A stretch of DNA of 64,000 nucleotides from GCA-020344555 sp964405925. Its GTDB lineage: Bacteria > Planctomycetota > Phycisphaerae > UBA1845. The stretch covers positions 5,452-69,451 of the forward strand of contig CAYOQG010000002.1 in NCBI GenBank assembly GCA_964405925.1. Reading direction: 5' to 3'. The position numbers and the translations under genes are program-made. Below, in pieces: positions 1 through 8,214 of the stretch. Under the pieces are notes generated by a model. The model did not search any database. It saw nothing but the letters and a program-made list of their open reading frames with translations, and was not told where the DNA came from. How positions within the stretch are numbered: position 1 is the stretch's first letter; each line of letters opens with the position of its first letter.

Positions 1-1
1 C

Positions 2-2296
2 AGCCACGGACTCGAAGCGCTCGCCTTCCTGTTTGAGTCATTCGACGACATTGATCACATGGCCAAGTCATGGTTTCGCGAAATGGTCGTCCCGAAGCTG
101 CCGCCGGGAGAAACGAGCAAGGTCCTGGTCGACGAGTTTCGTCGGGGGACTGAGGTCCTCGAGCAAGTCATCCGCCTGCAAGATCGCGAAGAACAAGACG
201 GGAGATCACAGGCACTCGAGACCGCCTACGCCAGAATCGAGAGCCGGTACCGCCGGTGGCAGTGGAGTGCCGAAACCATCGGCACCCTGGGTCATAGCGA
301 AGATTACGACGTCATCTACGCGGTCTACCGTCGGTTTATGAGGATCAAGAAGCCCCACTACTATTTGGCTCGCGCGCTGTATGACATCGACCCCGATCGG
401 GCGGTTCGCGACTTCTCGTCACTGGTTGGTGAGACGGACGATGGGCTCAGACTGAAAGGCATCGCGTCGTTTCGGCAAGTAGGCCACGTGCCGGGTTGCG
501 AGACAGTTGCGCGCCTCATCGATGATCCGATCGAAGAGATACGTCGCCAGGCCCAGCAACTCATCTACCGACTCGACATGGAGTGCCTTGATGTTCTGAT
601 CGCGCTCAGCGGCCACCAGGATCTGCACGTGCACGAGGCGGCTAACCAACGATTGCAGTGGCTCGCCTACATCCCTGAGGCTCACGTGAAGGAACTGATG
701 TCGATGGCAGACACACGTCAGAAGTGGGCTACCGTCTGGCGGAACTGGTGGAGCAGGGGTCGACACCTTTCGGAAGAAGATCGGCGGCGCAACGGGTTAG
801 CCGTGGGGCTTCGTTTGGCTGAGGACAACCTGGACAAGAAACTCCTGAGCTTTCTCAGCGGCTTCCCAGCCTCTCCCGAGGTCTACCCGATCCTACATCG
901 TGCACTGACTGACGCGGATCCATCCTTGAAGAAGTGGGGTGGGGACGCCCTCCGAAGGATGGTCGGGCAAGGGGACAGTCGGGCGGTTGAGTTTCTGATC
1001 GACTACTGCACGAAGCGACCGCTCGAAGAGACGATTGCATTTGTCAACACATTGGCTAAGACCGCCGATCCCCGGGCAGTTGAGGTTTTGCTGCGTATGT
1101 TGGAGGAAGATCCGGGCGAGAACCAGACCTGGCCTCGGCAAGTTCTGTATGCATTGGGGAGCACCGGGGATCGCCGTGCCGTCGCGCCGGTTCTCCGTTG
1201 GCTTCTTGAGAAGACCGACGGCTCCGAACAGATCGCCGCGACGGTCCTTCCGCAGCTTGAAGGCGCCGAGTCAGTTCAACCTCAGTTATTGCAGCGACTA
1301 TTGCGCGAGCCGAACCACAACACACGCTACGCCCTCCGAAAAGCGATGGAAGCCATCGGCGGTGAGGGTTTTGCGGCTGAGCTCGTTCGTGTTCTTCCCC
1401 AGGCGGATACCGGCGATGAGACCTTCGCGGGACCGCAGAAGGATGTGCTGCTCCTTATGGAAGTGTATCCCGATCCGGCGGCGAAGCCGCTTTTGTTGGG
1501 GCTGCTCGAGACGGACAATCGCTTTTCACACCTTTACGCAGCTCGCGTGCTTGGAAAGCTCGGCGATGATGCTGGCGTGCCCTTGCTTCTGCGAGATCTA
1601 TTCACAAAGCACCCGGTCCCGTTTCATTATCACGCCCATGACGTGGGTCAGGCGCTCAAGGACATTGGCGCCCCAGATACGCGGGAACGACTGGAAGCGC
1701 TTTATCACACAGTCCAGGGAGAGGATCGCATTCGCGTCTTACGCGTCATCGCCCAACAGGAGGACCCTTCGTACTTGCCGTTCCTCACGGGGTTGATCGA
1801 CAAGTCCGACGATCCCGCGGTGGTGTCCGGAGCAGGGTTTGCGGTCGCACAACTGATTTACAGCGTCAACAACGACAGGCGGAAGCAGCATGTTGCGATA
1901 ACCGAGGAGCGGCTTGCTACAGCTACACTCGCCCTCCGGTGGGCATTCCACGACGAGCGTATGCGCGCCGTCGACGGACGCTTCCCGGACCACGGCCTAC
2001 TACAAAAGAGGCAGGGTGCGGTGCTGAAAGTTGGGCGATACGAGCACCTTCTGTACACATCAAGCACCAAGACGCTTCGCAGACTTTCGCCGGAGAACGC
2101 TGATGACGCAGAGCTCATCCAGTTGGCCAAGCCTCGGTCTGAGGATTCGTTCGCTTATGGGGAGGTAACCTGGACGGAGTACGGCGAGTTCCTGACCCTC
2201 AGCCTGGGAATCGACTATGGCGGAGCCAGCTACCTGTTCAGGACTAGAGCCGGGCGTTGGATTCCGGTCTGTTACGTCGGTGGTTGGATCGAGTGA
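2..2296 (+). CDS. HEAT-repeat protein, 5' end cut by window edge
   Basis: The reading frame is open from the first bases of the window, so the true start probably lies outside; the first ATG inside is at 59 (745 residues from there). Most of the protein is a succession of 30-40 residue helical repeats with the Leu/Ala/Asp spacing of HEAT or PBS-lyase-type repeats (for example around DPRAVEVLLRML, DRRAVAPVLRWL, DDAGVPLLLRDL). Such repeats are scaffolds for protein binding and have no catalytic residues. The last 150 residues are not repeat-like and include aromatic-rich strands (YGEVTWTEYGEFLTLSLG). There is no signal peptide or membrane segment in the visible part. The partner and the process are unknown. 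The repeat class is clear; function is not. Confidence 0.75.
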   Translation, partial: SHGLEALAFLFESFDDIDHMAKSWFREMVVPKLPPGETSKVLVDEFRRGTEVLEQVIRLQDREEQDGRSQALETAYARIESRYRRWQWSAETIGTLGHSEDYDVIYAVYRRFMRIKKPHYYLARALYDIDPDRAVRDFSSLVGETDDGLRLKGIASFRQVGHVPGCETVARLIDDPIEEIRRQAQQLIYRLDMECLDVLIALSGHQDLHVHEAANQRLQWLAYIPEAHVKELMSMADTRQKWATVWRNWWSRGRHLSEEDRRRNGLAVGLRLAEDNLDKKLLSFLSGFPASPEVYPILHRALTDADPSLKKWGGDALRRMVGQGDSRAVEFLIDYCTKRPLEETIAFVNTLAKTADPRAVEVLLRMLEEDPGENQTWPRQVLYALGSTGDRRAVAPVLRWLLEKTDGSEQIAATVLPQLEGAESVQPQLLQRLLREPNHNTRYALRKAMEAIGGEGFAAELVRVLPQADTGDETFAGPQKDVLLLMEVYPDPAAKPLLLGLLETDNRFSHLYAARVLGKLGDDAGVPLLLRDLFTKHPVPFHYHAHDVGQALKDIGAPDTRERLEALYHTVQGEDRIRVLRVIAQQEDPSYLPFLTGLIDKSDDPAVVSGAGFAVAQLIYSVNNDRRKQHVAITEERLATATLALRWAFHDERMRAVDGRFPDHGLLQKRQGAVLKVGRYEHLLYTSSTKTLRRLSPENADDAELIQLAKPRSEDSFAYGEVTWTEYGEFLTLSLGIDYGGASYLFRTRAGRWIPVCYVGGWIE

Positions 2297-2436
2297 CTTC
2301 GTTTTTTCGCGGGAGCGGTTTGCCGGTGTCGGGCGTTGTTGTCTTGTTTGCTCGCCGCTCAGACGCCCTGACGTAGAGACGCCCGAGCTCCAAGGGTTGA
2401 CGGAGCGGTGAGGGCCTGATTCAATCCCGTCTTGCA

Positions 2437-2838
<402 letters not shown>

Positions 2839-3214
2839 GATGCTTCAGACGAGGCTGCACAACAAGCCTGTGGGGAGAGACCCATCAGTCAAATCGGGTC
2901 GGCGGTTTTTCTGGTAAGCGGAACGCAGACACCCGGTGGGAATGCGGGTTTGGGGATCCGCCTTCGGGTTGTTGACGGCTCGGCGCACTTCCGCCTGCAA
3001 GGTTGGGGCGTGGATCGACGATATGTCGAAAGGTCGTGTGAGAGTTTGCTTCTCAGTCGCCGTCGGACTTCCCACGGTAGCGGAACTGACCCGGGTACCC
3101 GCGTCGCCGGTTGCCGAAGGGGTCCATGACGGACAGCGGTCTAATCGTGGAGGTCGCAGGCCTCCACCGGCTCGATAGAGAGCGCACGTGCGTGGTTCCC
3201 TGCGCCGAACGGCT
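2839..3214. other. 375-bp stretch without a recognisable gene
   Basis: This lies between the integrase remnant and the methyltransferase. Frames are open on both strands, as expected from high GC, but none shows a domain or a ribosome-binding site. It may be decayed integrase sequence, though no motif supports that. Confidence 0.4.
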
Positions 3215-4135
3215 ATGAAGAAAACAGAAAACGCAGCACAACGCCCCAGGCTAAGGCACGGACTGGCAATGGGACAGGCATTGCCGTGTCCCATCTGTGA
3301 CAACCTCAAGGTACAAGTGGTCCACTTTCCCGCAAATCCGGAGCCGTACCCGAACTGCCCGCCCTGGCCCGCACACGAGAAGTTCCATTGCGACGCATGC
3401 CATTACGTCTGGAGCAATCGCTTTACCGGACTCGACCTGACAGCCTATGGTCACGAATACGTCAATGCCAACTCCGATGTGCAACGCGTGCCCAACGAGA
3501 GGATGACGGACTCGCCTAAGTTGTTGGATTTGCTCTTGGGCTGGACCGACGGCAGGCGATTTCTTGAGTGGGGTGTTGGCTTCAATACACCCTACATCGA
3601 GGAGGTCAGGTCGCTGGAGATCGACCTGTGGGCGTGTGACATCAGCGAGGCAGTTCCCTACGGCGGGCATGTGGTGAAACTGCCTGAGGAGTCTCACAGA
3701 CTCACTGCCGCACCGTTTGACGGCATTTTCAGCCAGGACGTGGTCGAGCACTTCAACGACCCCGTAAAAGACTACCAGCGGTTGCGGGCGACGCTTCGCC
3801 CGGGCGGGCTGCTGCTATCGAGCACGCCCGTCTTGGAGCATGTCTGGAACGGGCGAGAACCGGTGCCCGATCACATATGGTTGTGGACGCCTTGGCATTC
3901 ATCCCTGTGCTCCTCACGGTCGATGGCGATGCTGGCGGCCAAAGCCGGGCTCGACTTCGTGGCCACGATCCCGGTTCCGACGATCTGCGGTCGGGCGTTT
4001 CTCCTCCGCCGACCAGACGGCCAGGACGCTCGATGGGACATGACCCGCACGGGCACACCGCAGACCGTCGCTCTACGCCAAAAGCTACAGAGCTACATTG
4101 CAGCGCGCCCCTGGCCGAGAAGGGCAGACTCCTAA
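3215..4135 (+). CDS. class I SAM-dependent methyltransferase with N-terminal Cys cluster
   Basis: The protein has about 306 residues from ATG 3215; a GTG nine codons upstream is possible and no clear ribosome-binding site separates them. The N-terminal third has Cys pairs (PCPICDN and HCDACHYVW) resembling a small zinc ribbon, as in some methyltransferases acting on sugars or small molecules. The middle is a Rossmann methyltransferase: a SAM-binding strand at FLEWGVGFNTPYIEE, an acidic strand end at LWACDIS, then FDGIFSQDVVEHFNDP and LRPGGLLLSSTPV, typical of motifs IV-VI in the Methyltransf_11/23 families. It is a cytoplasmic protein. The substrate cannot be told. Neighbours are unrelated, so it appears to be a stand-alone gene. 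Confidence 0.75.
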   Translation: MKKTENAAQRPRLRHGLAMGQALPCPICDNLKVQVVHFPANPEPYPNCPPWPAHEKFHCDACHYVWSNRFTGLDLTAYGHEYVNANSDVQRVPNERMTDSPKLLDLLLGWTDGRRFLEWGVGFNTPYIEEVRSLEIDLWACDISEAVPYGGHVVKLPEESHRLTAAPFDGIFSQDVVEHFNDPVKDYQRLRATLRPGGLLLSSTPVLEHVWNGREPVPDHIWLWTPWHSSLCSSRSMAMLAAKAGLDFVATIPVPTICGRAFLLRRPDGQDARWDMTRTGTPQTVALRQKLQSYIAARPWPRRADS

Positions 4136-4311
4136 GCCGAGTGTTCCTATCCCTCGCGCCGCAGGGCGGGGAACTGAGTTCTCACCGATCAGTCCTTCCG
4201 CTTTCCTAGCGGAGAGGAGCGGGCACCGCCCCGCACCCGATGCCGACGAGTTGTGGCATCAGACGACGCCCCGGCAACGCACTTGCTGTCACTCCCGGGC
4301 AGAGCGCGACG

Positions 4312-4677
4312 TCACTGCGAATCGCTTGCGGGGGATGCGCCACTCAGTTCGTCCAACAGGGCGACGGCCCGGCGAAGGTGGGGGATCACGATCGATCCGC
4401 CGACGATGAGGCCGACGTTGAAGATCTCAAAAAGCTGCTCGTCCGTCGCCCCCAGCTCCTTGCAGCGAATGACGTGGCAGGCAATGCAATCGTCGCAGCG
4501 CAGGACCATCGAGGCGGACAAACCCGCAAGCTCCTTGGTGAGCGGGTCAAGGGCACCCTCCTGGTAGGCTTGCGTATCCAACGTGAAAAACCGATTGATC
4601 GACCGGTTCTTCTGACCCAGAATCCGCTCGTTCATCCTCTCCCGGAATTCCCGAAACTCGCCCAATCGTTCGCTCAT
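4312..4677 (-). CDS. carboxymuconolactone decarboxylase / AhpD-like protein
   Basis: A 121-residue protein with the CMD-family signature: a Cys-X-X-Cys pair followed by His three residues later (RCDDCIACHVIRC), then the helical GATDEQLFEIFNVGLIVGGS segment. In AhpD-like members the Cys pair performs thiol-disulphide chemistry as a peroxidase partner; in true CMD enzymes it is absent, so an antioxidant role is likelier. ATG 4677 was chosen over upstream starts because GGAG precedes it by about nine bases and the family starts near there. An extra Cys follows the motif. It is a single gene on the minus strand, divergent from the nucleotidyltransferase to its right. Confidence 0.82.
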   Translation of the reverse strand: MSERLGEFREFRERMNERILGQKNRSINRFFTLDTQAYQEGALDPLTKELAGLSASMVLRCDDCIACHVIRCKELGATDEQLFEIFNVGLIVGGSIVIPHLRRAVALLDELSGASPASDSQ

Positions 4678-4926
4678 GCCGATCGCTCCGTCTCGCGCCG
4701 GGCCCGACGTTGCGTCGGGACCCCAAAGCACCTCGTCTGGGTCTGGTCAGGCAGCCCCTCTGGACTTTCGGTCTGTGTTGGGTTATCAGGGATGCCGATC
4801 GCAGCCCGCGTCGAGCATAGCACGGGTTCAGACAACGAGAAACCTGTCGCCTCCACGCGAGGGCAGGGCGATCATAGCGACTTACAGGAGGACCTATGCC
4901 GACGTGGTCGCAACCGAGTTATATCG

Positions 4927-5238
4927 ATGATTCCGCTGATTGAAGACAACCGCCAAGCCATCGAAGCCCTGTGCCGGAAGTACCACGTAGCCAAGTTGGA
5001 GGTCTTCGGCTCGGCGGCTGACGAGACCATGCACACAGCGCGCAGCGACGTGGACTTCCTCGTCGAATTCGAACCGGGCGCAGACCTGGGCCCGTGGATG
5101 TCCGCGTACTTCGACCTGAAGGACGGGCTCCAGGGTGTGCTCGGTCGCCCGGTAGACCTGGTCATGGTTGGGGCGTTGCGGAACCCGTACTTTATCAAAG
5201 AAGTCAATCGAACGAGAAGTCTTGTTTATGGATCCTAA
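4927..5238 (+). CDS. MNT-type nucleotidyltransferase (MntA-like antitoxin)
   Basis: This is a 103-residue minimal nucleotidyltransferase. The core GSAADETMHTARSDVDFLVEF is the G-S plus D-x-D pattern of the polymerase-beta fold that binds metal and nucleotide. In the HepT/MntA systems this enzyme AMPylates and silences a HEPN ribonuclease encoded directly downstream. Here the gene ends in a short overlap with a start codon at 5228 that opens the expected HEPN frame, but that partner stops after 26 codons. The open frame extends far upstream, but homology begins at ATG 4927. The antitoxin appears intact while the toxin is lost, so its present role is unclear. Confidence 0.75.
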   Translation: MIPLIEDNRQAIEALCRKYHVAKLEVFGSAADETMHTARSDVDFLVEFEPGADLGPWMSAYFDLKDGLQGVLGRPVDLVMVGALRNPYFIKEVNRTRSLVYGS

Positions 5239-5308
5239 GCCCATCAAGCTGCTGAACGACGTTGTTGATCGCGCCATGTTAATATACTACGCAGTGTCTG
5301 GGCTTTGA
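5228..5308 (+). pseudogene. HEPN (DUF86-like) toxin N-terminal stub
   Basis: ATG 5228 overlaps the last codons of the nucleotidyltransferase and opens a 26-codon frame beginning MDPKPIKLLNDVVD, which resembles the first helix of DUF86 HEPN proteins. It ends at TGA 5306-5308. The catalytic RX4-6H motif of HEPN ribonucleases was not found downstream in any frame before the next gene, so the toxin is truncated. The identification rests on gene order plus a short helix. Confidence 0.5.
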
Positions 5309-5546
5309 CTGTGTTCTTGATGTTAGATTCCAAAGATGTGTTCAAGCGCGAACCGTGCGCCCACCGCTGACGATGGCGATGTGACGCGCGTGCGGCAACT
5401 TGCCGCCCCCTTGGTCGTGGGTGTCGGCAACTTTGTGGCACGAAGTGCAGGAACCTGCGTGGAGTTTCGGGATATTGGCTGAACCCGAGAGACAGCGTTG
5501 GGCACCGACCCGGTTTCTGCGACACGAGAAGACACTGTCAACAAGT

Positions 5547-6362
5547 ATGGATACAGCCATCGTCGTAACCGATGCTGGCCGGGCGCACATCAAGGTCATG
5601 CGGAACAACGAAGGCCCACACGCTCTCGCGTGCGAGCTTGTGTGTACGCAATTGGCGGAGTGGTTCAAGCTTCCAACGCTGGAGCGGACAATAATTGTGC
5701 TGGAAGATTGTGATACCTTCGACCTGAACAAAGGGCGTTGCGCGCATCCGGGATCAGCCTTCAGCACACGTACTGTCCCCAACGCCCACCCGTGGAGTGG
5801 GGCGGAGTCCGAGTTGAAGCGGGTCATCAACCGAGAGGCGATCACACGACTGGTTATATTCGATACGTGGATACGCAACGATGATCGGTACCCACCCCAG
5901 AACGATGCCGGCCAGCGTCAATCGGATTGGACGCCTAGGCATGAGAATGTCCTGCTCGCGCAAGCGCCTGGAATGACTGGGAAGCTGAGGCTGATCGCGA
6001 TGGACTTCAGTCGGGGCCTGACAAGGGGCAAGGAGCTTCCGGGCGATCTTGCAGCGCACAGTGCGCGGCGAGACGAGAACATCTATGGGTTGTTCCCTGA
6101 ATTCAAGACCTTCGTAAAGCAGGATCTTGTGGACGGCGCGGTCAAGGAGCTCAAGATGTTGAAGCGGGGTACGGTCGAGAACGCCGTGCAGGCGATTCCG
6201 GAGGAATGGGAGGTCAGCGCCTCCGCACGACGTACGGTCGGGGATTTCCTCTGCGAGCGTGCAAGTTACCTGGCCGATACGATCAAAGCCCGGCTCGCGC
6301 CGCTATGCTATGCACAGGAGGAGCTTCCGTTTGAGGAGACGCGGTCCCAGGGGGAGGCATGA
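5547..6362 (+). CDS. HipA-like kinase (HipA_2 family)
   Basis: A 271-residue protein with kinase-fold landmarks: a Lys on an early strand (AHIKVM), the catalytic-loop-like IFDTWIRNDDRY, HENVLL, and a metal-binding Asp in LIAMDFSRG. These match the short HipA_2 family rather than classical HipA with its N-terminal subdomain. ATG 5547 was chosen because homology begins there; the open frame continues upstream without meaning. The stop overlaps the next start as ATGA, so it is translationally coupled to the DUF3037 gene. The two families often occur as a pair and are suspected of a toxin-antitoxin or defence role. The phosphorylated target is unknown. Confidence 0.78.
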   Translation: MDTAIVVTDAGRAHIKVMRNNEGPHALACELVCTQLAEWFKLPTLERTIIVLEDCDTFDLNKGRCAHPGSAFSTRTVPNAHPWSGAESELKRVINREAITRLVIFDTWIRNDDRYPPQNDAGQRQSDWTPRHENVLLAQAPGMTGKLRLIAMDFSRGLTRGKELPGDLAAHSARRDENIYGLFPEFKTFVKQDLVDGAVKELKMLKRGTVENAVQAIPEEWEVSASARRTVGDFLCERASYLADTIKARLAPLCYAQEELPFEETRSQGEA

Positions 6363-7180
6363 TCATGAAAGCGCACAAAGCCTATTACTCGTTGATCCAG
6401 TACTGCCCTGACCGCGGCCGTGCAGAGGTCGCGAATGTAGGGGTCCTGGTCTTGTGCCCTGCGCTGCAATTCGTTGATGCACGAACAAGCACAAACAACC
6501 AACGTGTCACGGGCGTCTTTGGCAGAGGAACATTCGACAGTTCGTGGCTTAACGCTGTAAAGCGATCGTTTGTGGACGCGGTCCGCAAACAATCCGACCG
6601 AATGCGATCACTCGACGACGTAGAGGCTTTGGCTGGCAGGCTCGCAAATGACCTAATACTGACAGCGCCGAGAGTCATGCGCAGCGAGAAACCGGCAGCC
6701 GACCTCAAAGCGCTCTTTTCCGAATACGTTCAGAGGTTTGCGCCCAGACGGCCCGAGCCCATACCAAATTCGGTACGGAGCCTCGACCAGGTCTTCCGAC
6801 AGTTGGAGGGTAAGCGAAAGTCAGTGCGAGTGGGGTGCACGTTCGACGTTCCGAGCTATCCGCACAAGGTCCATGCTGACTACGCCTACAACAACAGTCA
6901 TACGAACCTCGTCCGTCTGCTAAGAATCGGACGGAGTCCGGCGCAAGCGTTCGCAACTGCAGTGCACCTTGGTGGCGAGAGCATCTATGTTGACAAGCAT
7001 CTAAAGGTACAGAACCACAGTGCAAAGCTCGTCGTCGTGGCTGCGCCGGAGAACGCCTCGATCGCCAAAAGCACTGAACCACAACTCGCGAAACTGTTTC
7101 GGGACTATCGAACTGCCAACTTGATCCGGTCCGCAAAGGTACCAGAGTTCGCAGAACGAGTAGAAAAGGAAGCGCACTAG
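6359..7180 (+). CDS. DUF3037 protein, partner of HipA-like kinase
   Basis: A 273-residue protein that opens with AYYSLIQYCPDRGRAEVANVGV, the diagnostic start of DUF3037. Family members are of unknown biochemistry and are nearly always coded beside a HipA_2 kinase. Here the start overlaps the kinase stop by four bases; a second ATG at 6365 is also possible. The middle (residues ~60-130) is helical and charged and the rest mixed, with no membrane segment. By analogy it could be the antidote or the adaptor of the kinase, but this is inference from pairing only. Confidence 0.75.
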   Translation: MIMKAHKAYYSLIQYCPDRGRAEVANVGVLVLCPALQFVDARTSTNNQRVTGVFGRGTFDSSWLNAVKRSFVDAVRKQSDRMRSLDDVEALAGRLANDLILTAPRVMRSEKPAADLKALFSEYVQRFAPRRPEPIPNSVRSLDQVFRQLEGKRKSVRVGCTFDVPSYPHKVHADYAYNNSHTNLVRLLRIGRSPAQAFATAVHLGGESIYVDKHLKVQNHSAKLVVVAAPENASIAKSTEPQLAKLFRDYRTANLIRSAKVPEFAERVEKEAH

Positions 7181-7188
7181 ACGGCCAT

Positions 7189-7217
7189 CTGGAAGCCCAC
7201 GTCCGAAGGCGTATAAT
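7189..7217 (+). promoter_or_regulatory. possible promoter before the truncated glnS copy
   Basis: A perfect TATAAT lies at 7212-7217. The -35 candidate CTGGAA (7189-7194) is poor. If real, it was probably the ancestral glnS promoter, now separated from the intact gene by the transposase unit. Confidence 0.4.
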
Positions 7218-7349
7218 GGTTCTAAGCCTTGGCGAGGCCCAGGCGCGGACCTTGGTACGTGGCGGGCATGTCGCCACACGCACCTGGCGATTTCCAAGCG
7301 CCCGGGAGCACAGGGAGAGCGATTCTGACCCTGGGATGGCGATTCAGAT

Positions 7350-7527
7350 ATGGCGGACGTTGAACCGAAGCGATCGTTATATTTCATCCAGGAAATCATC
7401 GAGGATGACCTGGAGACCGGGAAATGGGATGGGCGGGTGCACACGCGGTTTCCGCCGGAGCCGAACGGGTATTTGCACATCGGCCACGCGAAGTTGATCT
7501 GTTTGAACTTCGGGCTTGCGGCTCAGT
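7350..7527 (+). pseudogene. glnS: truncated 5' copy of glnS
   Basis: The first 59 codons of a glutaminyl-tRNA synthetase, including the class I signature PEPNGYLHIGHAK, end abruptly at 7527 where the REP/transposase unit begins; the frame then stops within a few codons. It matches the start of the intact glnS at 8215 closely, with mostly synonymous differences plus a divergent first eight codons. The difference is too large for a fresh target-site duplication. It may be the left end of an older tandem glnS duplication or the result of recombination. It has no catalytic core and cannot work. Confidence 0.8.
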
Positions 7528-7551
7528 CCGTAGGGTGCATCTTGATGCACC
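7528..7551 (+). repeat. left REP palindrome of the RAYT unit
   Basis: An 8-bp stem with a two-base loop (7534-7551), preceded by six bases shared in inverted orientation with the right end. Confidence 0.8.
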
Positions 7552-7571
7552 TCTGAATGCTTCGGTTCGCA

Positions 7572-8110
7572 TCACTCGGGCGCGTCGGGCAGATCGATGG
7601 GGGAACTTCCGGGCCAGTTAGGGTCGAGCCATCCGTTCCTGATGAAGCGGTGGACGCTTGACCAGGGCCAGCTACGCGGGTCATCAACGTGCCCGTGCTT
7701 GACCGGGTTCAGATGAATGTAGTCCACATGCCGCTGCCAGTCCTGTTCGTCGCGGATGGTGTGCTCGAAGAACCGGCGCTGCCAAACGGAGCGTTCGTGG
7801 GTACGGCGTCCAAGACGCGCCCGGTCGGTTTGCCGCAGGTTTGCCAAAACCCTCTGCGTGAACAGGGTCTTGATTAATCTCCACAAAGCCGAGTAATCTA
7901 CCCGTCCGCCGGCTTCATGATCACGTGGAGATGCTCCGGCAACAAAACTACGGCGTCGATGTCAAACGGCCAACGCCGGCGAGCTTCGCGGAACGCGCTG
8001 GAGAGCAGGCGGCGACAATTGGGGTCGTCGAACCACGGGCGTCGCCCGTGCGTTACGACCGTGAAGAAACAGGTTGCGCCGCCGGCTTTCCACCGGTGGT
8101 AGGTCGGCAT
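7572..8110 (-). pseudogene. REP-associated tyrosine transposase (RAYT), frameshifted
   Basis: Two abutting frames together make a full-length Y1/HUH transposase of the RAYT group. The N-terminal part (7898-8110) has the start MPTYHRWKAGGATCFFTVVT and the HUH motif in LLPEHLHVIM. The C-terminal part (7572-7886, continuing upstream in the same frame to about 7905) has WQRHVDYIHLNPVKHG, which carries the catalytic Tyr and the family-specific NPVKHG. The join after KPADG needs a single-base correction near 7903, after which the sequence continues VDYSALWRLIK. It is therefore inactive unless frameshifting occurs. It lies antisense to glnS inside the REP-bounded unit. Confidence 0.8.
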
Positions 8111-8138
8111 GGCGGACGATTATAGGGTCGTGGTTCGC

Positions 8139-8197
8139 GGTGCATCAAGATGCACCCTGCGTTGTGCCAAGATGGTGCATCAAGATGCACCCTACGG
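8139..8197 (+). repeat. two right-side REP palindromes
   Basis: Two direct copies of GGTGCATCAAGATGCACC lie at 8139-8156 and 8174-8191, separated by 17 bases. The outer copy plus six bases is an exact inverse of the left end. Confidence 0.8.
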
Positions 8198-8214
8198 CGA
8201 GGACGTATCGCAAC

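Larger units (their letters stand above)
7528..8197. mobile_element. REP/RAYT unit bounded by 24-bp inverted repeats
   Basis: The unit starts and ends with exact inverted copies of a 24-base sequence (7528-7551 and 8174-8197), each containing the palindrome GGTGCATCAAGATGCACC or its complement. A third palindrome copy lies at 8139-8156. Inside is a minus-strand transposase of the REP-associated type. Such enzymes act on palindromic REP ends as single strands. The unit lies between a broken glnS start and the intact glnS. Confidence 0.7.

Noticed and set aside
1035..1796. A 253-codon frame inside the HEAT-repeat gene
   Set aside because: Arg/Ser/Cys-rich shadow of the real frame, without a start signal.
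5342..5540. Minus-strand segment with a CxxCH heme-like motif (CTSCHKVADTH) upstream of the HipA-like gene
   Set aside because: It is a single motif in an open frame that is mostly antisense to the kinase gene. There is no signal peptide, start or second cytochrome feature. Probably chance in GC-rich DNA or a very old fragment.
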